This document shows positions 12,369 through 25,400 of a stretch of 64,000 nt of DNA, in pieces. Origin of the DNA: Acanthosoma haemorrhoidale (taxonomy: Eukaryota; Arthropoda; Insecta; Hemiptera; Acanthosomatidae); contig OV884011.1 of the NCBI GenBank assembly GCA_930367205.1, positions 138,731,437 through 138,795,436 on the forward strand, in the 5' to 3' direction. The notes under the pieces were generated by a model, which ran no database searches, was not told the origin of the DNA, and saw nothing but the letters and a program-made list of their open reading frames with translations. Made by a program: the position numbers and the translations under genes. Every line of letters begins with the position of its first letter. Position 1 is the stretch's first letter.

Positions 12369-12419
12369 ATATATATAAAGAGAGAGGGAGAGAGATGCAT
12401 ATAAGTAAAAAAAAAAAAA
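12369..12419. repeat. Low-complexity TA/GA/A tract
   Basis: A run of TATA, then GAGAGAGGGAGAGAGA, then a 13-base A tract. Simple sequence, no function inferred. Confidence 0.85.
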
Positions 12420-13944
12420 TGTGATGAAAGAAATACATATATCAAGTGAGGTTTTTTTAATAACACAGAATATAATTACTGAAATACTATTAGATAATTT
12501 CATCAATATTTAAGTAAGTATTTCATCAATATCAGTCCAATATATATTGGACTTATTAAATTCATTGATATGATTTTATGTGAGAAGGTTAGAAGCAAAG
12601 GGATGTGAGTTACTTATAAGAAAAGGCACAGGACTTGTTTTTTCTACAATTTAGAATGTTTCCCAAAATCCATAGCTGATTAAAGCAAAGCACCCAGCAC
12701 AGTCAGCATCTTGATACTTAAGCTATTGTGATCTGAATGGCAGAAACAGTTTGTTGCAATATATTTCATGACTTGAAATTGGGTATTGTAATTCGATTTT
12801 GTCACTTCCTTTGGTTCTAGCCCTATCATATTAAATATAAAATAAAGATAAAATTTTATGTTAGCTACACATAAATTAAGAATATTGATACACGTAAAAA
12901 AAATTACAGTCTTTATTTATATAAAAATAAGTCATACAATGTAGACTAAGAAGGAAGACATTGGTCACAATCCCATTTTATATGTTGTTTCATATAATGA
13001 TAAAAGTATTTACTACATAAATCTCAACAAAAAATGAAGTAATATTCATATTTTTATTAATATTACACTTATCTACTTAAAATGTTAAAATATAGTTCTC
13101 TGTGCTCTTCAAAAGCTTGGATGCATGTTGTGAGAATAACAATTGTCTTAAAATAAGTTTCAAATTTGAAATTTTTTTCGGTGAAGAACTCCATCCATGG
13201 AAGTAGTTTTTCGAAGTAATGCCTGTTGAAAATATTTATGAACAGAATTAGATGATGAAAGGTTATTTCTATGTTGCTATAAATAAAAAGAAACACTGTA
13301 GAAAAAAATTATAATTTTATGAAAGTACAATTAACTAATCATTTCAATACTCAAAATTCTTGCATGAAAATCAACCCAACCAAATATTTGAACCCCAATG
13401 CAATGCACTGATAAACACTTTTGGGGATATTGCAATTTTTTTTAGGACTGAAATGAATATCTTAAAATTCAGAATATGTTAGAGCAATTTAAAAAAGTAG
13501 ACACGATCACTTCACATAAACCATCTTGCAACACACATATTTTTTTACCTTTAATTAAATCTTTCCCAGATATGTTTATTTTAAGCAATGGCATTTAATA
13601 ATAAAAGGGAGAGTAAACAACTTTACTTTTTAAGAATGAAGTATGAATATTAACATTGATTATTTAGTTTGTATCTGTCTGAACTCTCTTTTAAAATTAA
13701 AATGAAATTATGAATCCCAGTTTCGGAAGAAGAAGCAATTGTTTGTCACTATTCCTGGAGGAGGGAATTCTCTAAATATCTCATGACACTTTAAAACATA
13801 TAATTTTACAGTGTCTAGAGCAATGAAAAGCTATCAACAAACTGGGAAAGACTCAACAAGACCAACCCTAAGTATGCCACAAGAGGGTAAGAGATACAAG
13901 AGATAATTGGTTCCTCCCACTTCAGGCACTCTGAACTAGACAGT

Positions 13945-14560
13945 TTACAACAGGGATGGCCAAGCTGGGGCCCAGTCACCATTAGAGATGGCCCTTAATC
14001 AACTCATTCAGGATTTTTTTTTTAAGTTTGTCTAATCAACTTTTTACCTGAAATTTTAATATAGTTATAATCACTTAAGTTTTAATGATTGGAAATCAGA
14101 ATTAACAGGATGACTGGTAATGTGGCACATAAACTAGTGATTCAGTAAACATCATATCAGAAGAATCATTATGAATTTTGATTCCAAGTATCCGGTTAAT
14201 TTAGTCTTGAGATGGGTTTTTATTGCAAAAAACTAAAGTAAAAAAATAAAGTAATGAGTTTTCTTCAATGGCAACGGTTTCCTATGAAATCTCTTTGCTA
14301 CTGGCACAAGAAATGAAACCAAGCAGAGACGGTGATCAAGTTATCAAGCCCAGTTTAAAAACCTTAGCAAAACAGACAAACAAACCCAAAATGTCTTGAC
14401 TTGTAGAAGAAATAGCCCTATCTCAAAACATGGTAATGCAGGGGATTGACTAGATGGCAGATGCGAGCTCGCAGGAAATTTCTAAGTTGCAAATATCTTT
14501 CCGTGGACTTAAGTCGTGACAAAAAATTATCTACTCAGCTGTGTGCTTTCTAACATTTCT
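13945..14560 (+). pseudogene. Possible hAT transposon remnant
   Basis: At 13951 the sequence reads CAGGGATGGCCAAGCTGGGG, which resembles the CAGGGGTGG...GGCC outer ends of hAT elements. Downstream (14300-14500) fragments on the plus strand recall the N-terminal half of ZBED-like hAT transposases, with a KHGNAGD-like block and an LAGNF-like block, broken by stops. No matching right terminus was found. This is a weak call based on one end and degraded motifs. Confidence 0.35.
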
Positions 14561-14704
14561 AAACTAAAAAAAAAATTAATACTAGATGAGGCCAAAGTTG
14601 ATTATGAACTTGACTCAAACTTCAGATCTGAAAGACCTATGTCTATTATTATACCCACAATAATAATGCACCCTATTTTGGTGCGGTCAACTTTGTATTA
14701 TTGA

Positions 14705-15736
14705 TACTTGCTTTATTTAATATAAATTAAAAACAATACAAAAAGAGATTATAAATTGTATTTATTTATTTAGAAAGAGATCTTGATAAATTAGTAGTGA
14801 TGTTAATTTCCTTGTTCCATTTATTGATCTGAAGGCAATGCTCCGCATTCATGTTTTTAGTATTTTCCTTTGGCTCCTAACATATCATGTTTTATCTTCC
14901 TGCATATTAAATTAAATTTAATTACAGTTGAGCGCCGATTATACAGGTGTGGATTAACTGGACAACTGATTATATGTAGAGGTTTTAAGATATGTAAGTG
15001 GTAATTTCAATAGTTCATTTTTAAATTCTTAAAATATGTTATATGAATATCTTTACATGTATCTGTAAAGAAGGGGACATTGATAAAATGAGATAATAAT
15101 CCAAAAAGACATTAAACCTAGCCCTCAAAACAAGTATACAATCTGACAAAAGTCTCCATTCAATTTAAAATTAATTTAACAAAAATTAAACAATTGGAAC
15201 TGTTGAACCTCAATCTTCATTGATTAAGTAAAACACTGAAAATTTGCAATAAAAAAAGAAAAAAATGGCTCACTTTGTTTTACGAAGGGATGGGTTATTT
15301 TATGTATTGTTTTATTTTATAAAAGTACTGCCATTTATCTAATATACAAATATTACTGTGTTTATTTTAAGTTAAAACCGATAATTTTTAAAAACTTGAG
15401 GTTAATTTCTTACCAACAGATTATCCATTGCCTTTCCCTTAGTTACCCCAGATAACCGGCACTCTACTGTATTATCATGCACTTTAATTATGCCTAGTTT
15501 ATACAAAGAGGATCAGTACAAAATAGTTAGTGAAACTGCTATGTTTGCAAATCAACTTTGAGAAAAGGCAGTGTGATACCCTTGGGAAATTTGAAGGAAA
15601 GAAGAAAAAAACATAAAAATTAGCAACAAAAAATAAAGAAGCTTATCAAAAGATGCTGGTTAAAAGGCCAATTACAATTAAACAAAATAAAAAAAAAACA
15701 TATGGTCAAAAATATTTGTCTGGAGGTTAAACTGAC
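14705..15736. other. Region 3' of the last seen HYLS1 exon
   Basis: AT-rich sequence. The HYLS1 frame stays open past its putative donor at 15737 down to a stop at 15620, so the gene may end there or continue to an undetected exon. I looked for a second LRW-type motif on the minus strand down to about 7000 and did not find one. Confidence 0.4.
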
Positions 15737-17242
15737 TTGTTGTTGCTGTTTCTGTTGAGCAAGTCTAGTTCTGACAGCCCAGCGAAGGTCTGTTCGGGGA
15801 TCTTCTCCTGGAAGTGGTCTTTTGGACCACTGATTTTGATAATAGTGATACAATGCGACAGGGTCACATTTTGATGGCTTGCTCATTCCAGGCCTTATAA
15901 CTGAAAAAATAAAATAATGTTGTAATATTTTACTACAATAATCATAGGACAGATTAGACGGATAGTCTAACAACTATACATGTGAGGAATAAACTAATGA
16001 CTGGTGTTAGAGGGAAACTAAAGGAACTGGGGATTAGTCAACTTTATAGGAGGGAACAGTGTTCATTAAAAATTAATTATAAGGACAGAAAGAAAATGAA
16101 AATGGCCAATTAGTCTTCATTCATAAAAATAATCTTACATATTCTAATATAATACAGACCCATGTTTCACCATTATATCTGGCATTTCAACGTCCATCAA
16201 TTCAAAGTAAAAATATAATAATTAATTTATATTGAGCTGCTGGCATTATTATGATAAATTAGTGAGCAGAAAAATAATTTTGAGCCCTATACCCATACCT
16301 TTAGTCTTCCACAAGAACAGATGGGACTCAAAATTCTTGATCCACTCACAGACGGTCACTAATTTGTTATAATAATTCCATCAGCTCAATATAAATTGCC
16401 TACTTTATTTAGACTCTGAAATAAAGGATAATTGACCGTGAAAATGCCAGATATGAAGGTAAAACATCAGTTTGCATTATATTATAAAATTGTTTAGGAG
16501 ACTAACTGGCCACTATCTTTTTCCTTCTGCCCAACTTACACTGGGAGTGTCAATGCATAGTTAATAAACAAGGAACAAATTATACATGTAATGTCAAAAT
16601 ATATGACACCACTGAAAATTGTTTTTACGGCATACATGATGGGCAAGGTTGTCTTTCACCACAGCACTCCTTCTTCACACAATTTTTTTCACAACATTGT
16701 TTACAACAAGTAATACAAATCTGTTCCTCTGGTTTATTTTGCACATCTGAAAAACATAATAAGTAATAGAAAAATAAATTAATGCCAAAATATACTTAAT
16801 GCAAAAATCTGTAACACACCATAATCTTGTGAATGGTAACTTCTTTGTAAGTTAGAAGTCACTGATTTAGGCTGGGGAGAATCCTGGAATTGTCCCGAAA
16901 AATGTTCAACATTTGATGGTGGAGAGGTAGGTGCTTCATAATTAGAATAAATACCAGGCACTACAAATGGTATTGATGTTTCACATGCCACTGACACTTT
17001 ATCCTGACTTTCTTTCCCCTTGTTCAGCACACTTCTTTCTTTATACTGTTCGTATTTGATAAGTTTCTTTAAATCTGCAAATTAACTTTATTTAAAATTA
17101 AGAATATAGAGCATAGAAAGAAACTGAGAAAGTTAACTAGCTCACCTCTTATGAAATCTTTTAGCTGTTCTTTACTTATCGTAGAATAACCTAAGTATTC
17201 CAAGTGTTCCAACACTTCCCGAGGATCAATTTCAAATGACAT
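15737..17242 (-). CDS. HYLS1: Hydrolethalus syndrome protein 1 homologue, centriole/ciliogenesis factor
   Basis: HYLS1 is an evolutionarily conserved centriolar protein needed for cilium formation. Exons: 17146-17242 (MSFEIDPREVLEHLEYLGYS), 16820-17074, 16636-16746 and 15737-15900. Phases are 1, 1, 1, 0 and all junctions have AG/GT, giving 209 codons. The first exon is the conserved helical N-terminus. The last carries the HYLS1 box: SFIRPGMSKPS, then CDPVALYHYYQNQW, PGEDPRTDLRWAVR. Vertebrate HYLS1 has the same order (SFI.P, then VARY..Y...W, LPGEDHRKELRW). Exon 3 is odd: nine cysteines in residues 128-152 (CITCCKQCCEKNC and ECCGERQPC). Missing its weak donor T|gtatgc would end translation four codons on. 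Beyond a QKQQQQ run the donor gtcagt is uncertain; if unused, the frame stops at 15620. The C-terminus usual in vertebrates (a second LRW repeat) was not found. Confidence 0.72.
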
Positions 17243-18054
17243 GTCAACTTAATTACATATGGATAATAACCAAGGCATTATAAGGAATGAGCACTTTTTC
17301 CAACAACTTTACAATACAAATCCTGGCATATTAAAATGGGTAAAGCACATACATTCAAAACAAGGATAACGGTAGTTCCAAATTTTCGAGGGAAACATCA
17401 AAATAAAACGATATCATCAAGATGCTAGTAGATAGAAAGAACAACAACCCATAATGAACGCACATATAAGGGAAAAGGCTAAATGTTAAATCGTGTTTTT
17501 ATTTAACATATAATCATGTGTTAAGGTAATAAACGGCAAGGATTTAAAAAATCTATAATTTTGTTTTCTAGATATATAACGAAATAATGATTACATTTGA
17601 CCAATACATTTAAAAATCATCCCTAATTAAAATATAAAATTTATTGATGAATTTTATTTTTTCTATAAAAAAATGATTATCCATCTTTAATTCAATTGTA
17701 TTTTACGCCCTTGGGCTCCTTTATTTAGAGCTGAAAGGCAAGCTATCTTGTAGGGAGCCATCTATATCCATTTATAAAAATTAAATTAAATCCCTATTCA
17801 TCAAGAGATTTGAGTGAAGCTAAAGTTATTCAAAATTTTAATATTTGCCACTCTTGGTTTATTTTTTAGCTACTATCACATTTGGTATGATACGGAAGCA
17901 GCAAAAAATTATTTATGTTATGCATATGCGTCTGTCTGTATACATGGATGGTATACATTCTCAAATTGAAAAATAAGTCATCAATAACCCAATAATTTAT
18001 AGCGGTATCACCCCCACTATTTTTAATAATTATTAGTCATAGGAAAAAGATTTT
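17243..18054. other. HYLS1 upstream region, no feature seen
   Basis: AT-rich 5' flank of HYLS1 grading into repeat-rich DNA. No gene, promoter motif or shared repeat could be assigned. Confidence 0.5.
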
Positions 18055-18145
18055 GACATTAGAAGTTGGGGCTCGAACCAGGGACCTCCCAAATCTCTGA
18101 TCGGGTGTTCTGCCTCTACGATATCCCTTTCCTAACAATAGCTTA
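18055..18145 (-). repeat. tRNA-like SINE head, copy 1
   Basis: Read on the minus strand this has a tRNA-like layout: AGGGATATCGTAGAGGCAGA (A-box-like), an anticodon-arm-like CCCGATCAGAGATTTGGG, then a perfect B box GGTTCGAGCCC. Similar sequence recurs at 31805-31885, 45420-45490 and, weakly, 39418-39470, always in the same orientation. A functional tRNA is unlikely because the acceptor stem does not pair. Most likely the 5' head of a tRNA-derived SINE. Confidence 0.5.
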
Positions 18146-18285
18146 TTTAAGATCTAGTCTCATCCACCCTCTCGCAATAATAATAATAATAGTAATTATT
18201 CAAGTCCAAGACTCAAGGGATCATCTTCTCGTTCCAGCACGGGAAAAGAAAGCTCTCAGCCAGCTTTAGTATAGACGGGATGGTT

Positions 18286-18655
18286 CCCGATCTCGCCAAT
18301 AACATAGCTACCTAGAAATCAACCTAGGCAAGCACATGACATTCGGCACTCACCTAAGAAAGAAATTGAAAAGAGTACGTAAGACATACATACTACTCTC
18401 TTCGGCACCTAATCTCCAGCTCGGCTATATCCCTGAGCTATTAATTTACCAGAACGTCCTGAGACCAGTACTGCTGTTCGGAACTGTGGAAAATCCTTTT
18501 TCGGTAGATGAAGGCTCCCGACATCCACCATGAGGTTTGAGGTCCCCACCATCACTGAAGCCATACGAAGACGCCATATCAAGTTCTTAGATTTGATCCG
18601 GCACTGCCAGAATCCTCTCTTCTGTTCCCTGAAACCCCCCACCACTACTAGCTAG
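18286..18655 (+). pseudogene. Jockey-like LINE, 3' end of ORF2, fragment
   Basis: The end of a non-LTR retrotransposon polymerase ORF, 5'-truncated. Blocks in order: HLRKKLKRVRKTY, then YIPELLIYQNVLRPVLLFG, which matches the conserved LYKSVLRPVLLYG motif after the reverse transcriptase core. After a frame break comes AIRRRHIKFLDLIRHCQNP and a short PPTTTS tail before a stop near 18652. The larger fragment at 20585-22440 has the parallel ending FIHQRHIKFFDLLQYLTNP...TTTPPTS, so both belong to one LINE family. Stops and shifts show it is dead. Confidence 0.7.
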
Positions 18656-20584
18656 ATGGCAGCTAGGTAGGACCACGAGAGCTGACAGGATGGTCGATAT
18701 AAAGGCCCTTGGCCAATCAACAAGTCCCTAACGAGCACTCTACCGAACGCTACCCAACACCGACCGAGTTAGAACTACACGGCTAGACAGACTCTAGGCT
18801 CAACCTTCAATGGACTCTCACCACTGTGCCAAGATATTTAAACCTCAGCCAAGGTCTCCTACACTCCTCAATTGCTTCACCTAACCTTCAAATAGGTGAC
18901 TCCTAGTAAAAGGATCCCTTTCACTCCAATAATTTCAATTTTATTTTGTTTAAAAAAATAAATGCTCTCGCTACCATGTATATTTCTCTATAAAAATGGC
19001 TGTAGTCTGGTACAGAGGACTACCGCATAGTCCATTGGATTAAATTTTTCAAGAAACGTTATCATTATCATAAGAATTACTGCAATTTTGGCACGAATAT
19101 TGTTTATTACTTTATGAAAAATAGTGGGGAAGTCAAGAATTCGAGATTGGCCTTCTCCCCCCCCCCTCAATACTTTTTCATTGTCCAATTCTCACCTAAT
19201 CTGGTAGGAATAATATTCATTAATTTATCAAAAAATAGTGCACTAGACAAAATATTTGAAAATATGATCCCTTTTGATTTCTATTTATTTTCATACTAGC
19301 ACCCGATTCAGCAAGTATACTACCCAAATCCCAGCTCAGAAGATATTTAAGATTTAAAGTTGTGATTTAGTGTGCTTTGTTGGTCATATTCGCAACTACA
19401 GCCTTCTATTTCAACTTGGGATGTTGATCTATCTTTGATTTCGCCAAGAAACATTTTCTTGGATACACTCACAGCGTGGCAGGTAGGACAGAAACTTCCA
19501 AATCAACTGCATGGGTTTCCTTTTATGTCTTGAAAGTATCCTGATTTGTTCTTAGTCTTTGTTTTATCTAAAAATTTATCATAGGATCCACAAATAATGG
19601 GTCATTCTTGGTTCAAATCCTAGGGACAGTGTAAGTAAATAGAAGTGGGTGGCTCCTGACTGTATCACTGTCCCCATTTCGCTCCAGCATAACCACGCCT
19701 TTTTGCTGTGGAGGGCCTCAAAATTTCTATTGGCTAAATTATTTTTCTTACTGGAGCGATCGTAAAAACAAAAATAGTCGAGCATCTTTACTTAGACAGT
19801 AATTTTTATAGGAAAAAAGAATATATTTACACCGTTTTTGTTTGTTTTCAGATACCTTCTATCCAGCATTAACAGCATTCTATCCAGCCTCTTTTCATCC
19901 TTGATGGGAGAACACTAAAACGACCTTTAAACCCAGTAATTTTATACTAAATTATTAATAGTTGCTATTTTACTTGAAAATGTATTTGAATAGACTATAC
20001 CTTTGAAGGATTAGTGCAACAAGAAAAAATGTCCTGAATTTACAAAAATCTTTATTTTAATCTATTAAAAACCGAACATGTTACTTTAAAAAAATGAAAT
20101 TATAAGTAATTACAGTTGGGTTTGATTCCTCACAGCCATGCGAATGGGTGCGTTAAGTTTCACTTTGCCCGTCCAAAAATGAGTTCCTACTTGTTTTCTC
20201 TAGAATTATTGAAATAAGTAAACAAGTGAGGTCCTGGCTTAAGGAAAGGTAGTAAGTCATAAAATTTTGTGTTCTTGTCACCAGTGCCATCTTTTATCAT
20301 CAATAAAACTAAACTACTTCCGACTGTGACTTACTGCTCTTTCCATGCTATTGGATTTACTTATTACACTTAGCACTTATTACATACACCTTTTCTATAA
20401 AAAATTAAAAAACTTATTTTTATTTACTACCTTTCCCATGTCAATGCCTCAATCCCAGTCTGGTTGTAATAGGTTTATTACATTATTTATTTATAGAAAG
20501 TCACAATGTAAACAAGGTCGGCTGTTCACAGGTGTTAACATCAGAATGAGGCATAGTGGTCAGTTCCTAGTTGGGTGAAAAACA
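18656..20584. other. Repeat-rich intergenic DNA between two LINE fragments
   Basis: No gene. Two B-box-like sites on the plus strand, GGTTCAAATCC at 19609 and GGTTTGATTCC at 20118, suggest further SINE remnants. Sequence at 18656-18900 is GC-richer and may be the 3' tail of the LINE fragment. The AT-rich remainder shows nothing recognisable. Confidence 0.4.
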
Positions 20585-22440
20585 AACAGTACCAACCTAA
20601 TCTTTAAAAGATATAAGAGACCGAGGGCGTCTCTCCAAGAGTTCTCAGCCCTTCTTACGGAGTGTGCTAAGAAAAACAACCAATGGGTTGTCGGAGACTT
20701 AAATGTGCGGCATCTCCTGTGGAATAATACCACCGTCAACGCCATCGGGGAGAAAATTGGTAAAAACGCCTTTTATTGTCGTTCACCCCCAGAACTACAC
20801 CTTTCGCCATATGCGTGACAGTACAATGACCTCCGCCCTAGATTTCTCACTCACAAAACAGCCGCACAGGATAAACAATTGTGAGACCCTGGACTTAGTG
20901 ACGACCGACCACCTGCCAGTCCTGTATTCCATTGACGGTAGTGTCGTGTTCCCACGTCCCACGAAGTAGACTATAGTCGAGCCTACTGGGGCCTATATCA
21001 ATTACAACTTTGTCACAAATTACATACGGTTCTTGTTCTCCGCACTACAGAGGAATTGGATCAACAAGTAGCTTTCCTGACCGAGGTTATCGTCGATGCA
21101 GCTGACACTGCTATCTCTAAGTTTAGCCCGAAGCCTCCCATGATACAAAAATCGCCAGACCATATTCTTCGACTTATTGCATTACGCAATAATTGGAAGA
21201 ATAACTTTGAAGAATAACCTAACAAGGACTCGTCAAGCCAAGAAAGTAGTAAACTCTCTCACAACACCAATTCGTGGCTTGATGAGGAATTGAAAGACGG
21301 CAATGTGGCAGGAACGGCTTCGTGGCTTACATGGCGATATCCGTAAGCTTTGGAACCTCCTTAGGACCACTACCAAGAAGGAATCAGGTGTCCGTCTTCA
21401 TAACGGCGACACCCTCTTCACAGCGGAAGAACAGGCGAAAATACAGGCCGAACACCATACTGCAGACAACGCCGCTAGGGCAGGTAAGTACCATGACTGC
21501 TAAGATCTCATCGGACTGCACGCAGGCTTTCGACCCAGTGTCTCACGGGATGCTGTGCCGACAGCTTTGCGGCTGTGAATGCCTAGAGCAGCTGTACACC
21601 ATGTTGGTTTCTTTCTTGAAGAACAGATCGGCGAGGGTAGGGGTGGGGTGATTGCCTCTCTAACCCATTTACTCTTACTTGCAGAGTTCCTCAAGGGCCG
21701 GTTTTGTCTCCTGTTCTTTTCAGCATGTACACATCTGAAATTGTTGGGATAAACTATAAGAAAGCTATGGTCATCGCTTTCGCCGACGACATTGTGGTTT
21801 ACAGCACCAGCATGGGAGTACAAAGAGCTCTTACTCAGGCCGAGTCAGTTTGTAATGTAATGTTGTAATGTGACAGACTGAGAAAAACATCATAGTTAAT
21901 GATGGTAAGACTGACTGCATAATATTCTCCATCCAAAAGGGCAAAAAAGCTTTGCCAAAATCATATACTATAGGAGGGCAAGATAACTCACTAGTTTTCT
22001 CAATGTGCTATCTAGGTATGAAAATGGATAGACATCTCCATTTCTCTACTCATTTTAGTAATAACTATAAGACACAGGTCTTACCGGCTTTTACACTTGC
22101 TAACTTCACCGAACCTGTCACTGTGACTCAAACTGATGATGTATAAATGTGTTCTCCAGCCAGTTCTGCTGTATGGTGCCCCACTATTTACCCACTTGAC
22201 TGACAATACAGCAAATGTCTGCAACGTTTCCTGAATGGGATTATGCGAAAAGTGTACGTCCGACATACCTCTCTCTGGAGGTTAAAGATCGCTGACCTGC
22301 ACCTGTTGCGCGAGTTCATCCACCAGAGACACATAAAGTTTTTTGACTTGTTGCAGTACCTCACAAATCCAGTGTTAGACACTACAACCCCTCCCACATC
22401 GCTGGCAACAGACTGTCGGGGAAGAATTAGTATGTAAGTT
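20585..22440 (+). pseudogene. Jockey-like non-LTR retrotransposon, endonuclease-reverse transcriptase ORF, decayed
   Basis: Order of domains on the plus strand: APE-type endonuclease with WVVGDLNVRHLLWNN (20690-20730) and TTDHLPVLYSIDG (20905-20940); then the spacer before the polymerase (MWQERLRGLHGDIRKLWNLL, 21303 on); then reverse transcriptase with KISSDCTQAFDPVSHGML (in place of KAFDxVxH), RVPQGPVLSPVLFSMYT (21680-21730) and the catalytic FADDIVVYS (21780-21805); then LQPVLLYGAP and the C-terminal RHIKFFDLLQYLTNP, ending near 22437. Frames change repeatedly and stops are present, so it cannot be active. The 5' end and any gag-like ORF1 are missing, as in 5'-truncated LINE insertions. Surroundings are GC-richer than the local host DNA. 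No poly(A) tail was seen. Confidence 0.85.
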
Positions 22441-25400
22441 AGTTTTAAGTTTGATCAAAAAGGTGAGCCCCACCATCTTTTTTAGAGTCTGTTCAGTCCA
22501 GTTATGTACAATGTGAATTATTATGCTTGTTTATTGATTATATAATTTTTATAAAATATCCAAACATGTATATTATGTAGAGATGCTACAGGAAATACAA
22601 AAATAATTTGTAAATAGATTTGCCTGAGAATCTAAAATTGTATATAATTATCTGTAAATTTAAAGGGGCTATGAGGGGGTAAACAAAAAAGGGAATTGAC
22701 TGGTAAAAAATTAAATGCAACTATGTATATTGAATTTGTATTTAGACACAAGGCTCTATTGTACCATTTAATAAAATTGTAAGCATCAAACAAGTCTGTT
22801 AACCATTAATAACATTTAATTGTGCCATAGAGCTAATCTAATTGTAACATTTTCATAGTAACAATCAATTGAGTATATGACTTAGGAGATGATCATATTT
22901 ATACTGCCTAGAATAATTAACAATATTATGAGGTGTTACCTAATAACAAAGAACGAATATAGAGGAATTATTTAAATCAGCTAATATCTACTACATTATA
23001 AACATTTATATGCTATTAATGCAATGCTAACAATTGTTTAAATAATGGATTTTTTTTTAATATTGGTAGTGGATACCTCTGTACCATGAAAAAGAAAGTT
23101 CCCTGTATATTGGGGGGTTAGATGTTTTATTTAGGATAGATTTGGAGGAAAACATACTGCGATTGGCTCATTGAAAATATTAAAACTGAGTTCATCATAT
23201 CTAGCTGTGCAATTAAGATATGAAAATAGGTGTTTTATCAGGAATCAGGTTGATGAAAAAAAATTTTACTTTTGTCAGTTTTTTAATGGACATTGCAGTA
23301 TACAATGAATGTGTTAGTACCAGGTCCTGCTAACAGAATAAAAAGGGAATGTAAAAATTATAATAAAACCTTACTCATAAAACTATTTAGTTCAATGTTA
23401 CTAATTGTTCAAACTAATCTAGAAATTTAAAAGAAAAGTCATATTTAGAGACCATAACATTGCAAAATTATCTTTTCAATATTTAAGGTAACTGGAGTTT
23501 TCACGCCCTCCGTAAAATTAATGAATGAATATTAGAAAAAAAGATATCATTATTCTGGGGCATGGTTCTATTCTCCTAAGTAAATATTAATTATTTTTCA
23601 AAACCAATTCACAGAAATATGTAAAATGAGTTTAACATTTGCAGCTTGAATGTTTTGTTTGTAGTACAGAAGAAATCATTTTAAGCAACACATTATTTAA
23701 AAGTCAGCATCCCTTATTTAAACAATTTAATTTGTAATGATAAAGATCGTCCAATATTTAATACTATATGTAAGTAGACAACACTGCTTCTATACTTTCA
23801 AGTCTAAAATAGCCACGATGACACATATTTTCAAGTATTAAAACTACTAGCATGAATATAACAAGGTTATAAATATAAAATGGTGAAAAAAAATACTTGT
23901 CAGAAAAGCATTGAGGTGGTCAAAGACTAAAAAATAAAGCGTAAAAAGACAATTCAAACTAATATTCATTCAACAATACAAAAACATCATTATTGGTCAT
24001 AAAGCTAACTTAATACTTAGTAAATGCTCACTTCTCGAGTAGAGTAAAAAAATAAAAGATATAATTTCTTAATAGGTTACTTATATATTTTTTACAGCAC
24101 TGTGTCAAACACAAACATAAATGATTTTCAAAAGATCTAAAAAAAATAATCATTTTGTCTGTTATTGCACAAATGATCATCTTTTTTTTAAAAGAACAAT
24201 AACTTCCTTAAAAAATTTCACTCAAAAATGTACCATGCTCTAAATATAAGCTAATAGAAAATAATACCTTATAAAATTATCACAATATAAAAATTTCAGA
24301 TCAATAGAAGTCTTAGTTAACATTTTCTGTTACTTGTTTGTCTTAATTGGAATGTATGCATGTCTTTCTTATTTTTTTTTTTTTGGTACTTAAGATATAA
24401 AAAGAGCCATTTAATGTATGTAAATAAACTGTTACTTCATTTGTTATCATGGTATTCATACTGCAACCTACCATGGCAATTTGATGAACTGGCCCATTTG
24501 ATACCTAAGAACCCTTTTTTTATTAAAATAAAAGCTATTTTTTTTTGTTATATTAAAAATAAGATAACAGTGTTCTGAACATCTTAGTTGACATAAATGC
24601 ATCACATAATCATCAATCAGCTTTTGGTTACAACATATTGAAGTTCAAAGCTGAGCCCTTAAAAATAATTATATAAATGCTAATAAAGCTGGCAATAACA
24701 AAAGTGAAATATTGTACAAATTGTGCACAAAAAATAATTTAAATACTTCATAAAAAAATATAAAATATCTGTAAAATTTAAGGTTTGATGTCAATGAAAC
24801 CACTTGGGAACTACAACTACATCTTTGAATACATACATTAATCGTAGAGAGTCATACTCTCTACAAAGACCTCTAATAAAAACTATCAGTAATTTTTAGT
24901 GGCAGTAGAGTTCAACCAAGTACCAAATAACCATCAGTCACAAATCTACAATAATTAAATACACAACCAATTTGAATAAAATGGTTATTTTTAGATTTGA
25001 GGAAACTCAGTAGAATTCAAATTAAGAAATTAAAAATAATTTTATCTAAGTTGTGTTGGTAGAGGGAAACTACAACAGAATCGTAAAAAATAAAAAATAA
25101 TATTGGATTTTAATGAAATAGAAGTTGTATACTGGAATTTAGGTAGATTTATATTATGAATAAGATGCATTTCAGTATATAATCGTGGTGGTGATATTTA
25201 AGAACAGATCTTCATGGATTGTTCTTAGTCCAATGAGTTTATTTGTAAGACAATTTAAATTCTACTGTCAAGATATTGGAGAAGAACCCTCTCAGGGTTA
25301 TATGACAACATATTCATAAATAACTAAAAATTAAAGTCACAGAACATTTAATTAATTATTTAAATAAGTGCTATATTTTCAAATATAAAAGTACATAGGT

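Noticed and set aside
13069..13296. Minus-strand open frame of 75 codons with a protein-like second half (LLPWMEFFTEKNFKFETYF)
   Set aside because: An acceptor-like AG precedes it, but no family is recognised, it does not match the expected end of HYLS1 or SCAMP, and AT-rich composition explains such frames.
18055..18145. A functional tRNA gene
   Set aside because: The B box is good, but the acceptor stem and anticodon arm do not pair as a tRNA, and degraded relatives occur elsewhere; better explained as a SINE head.
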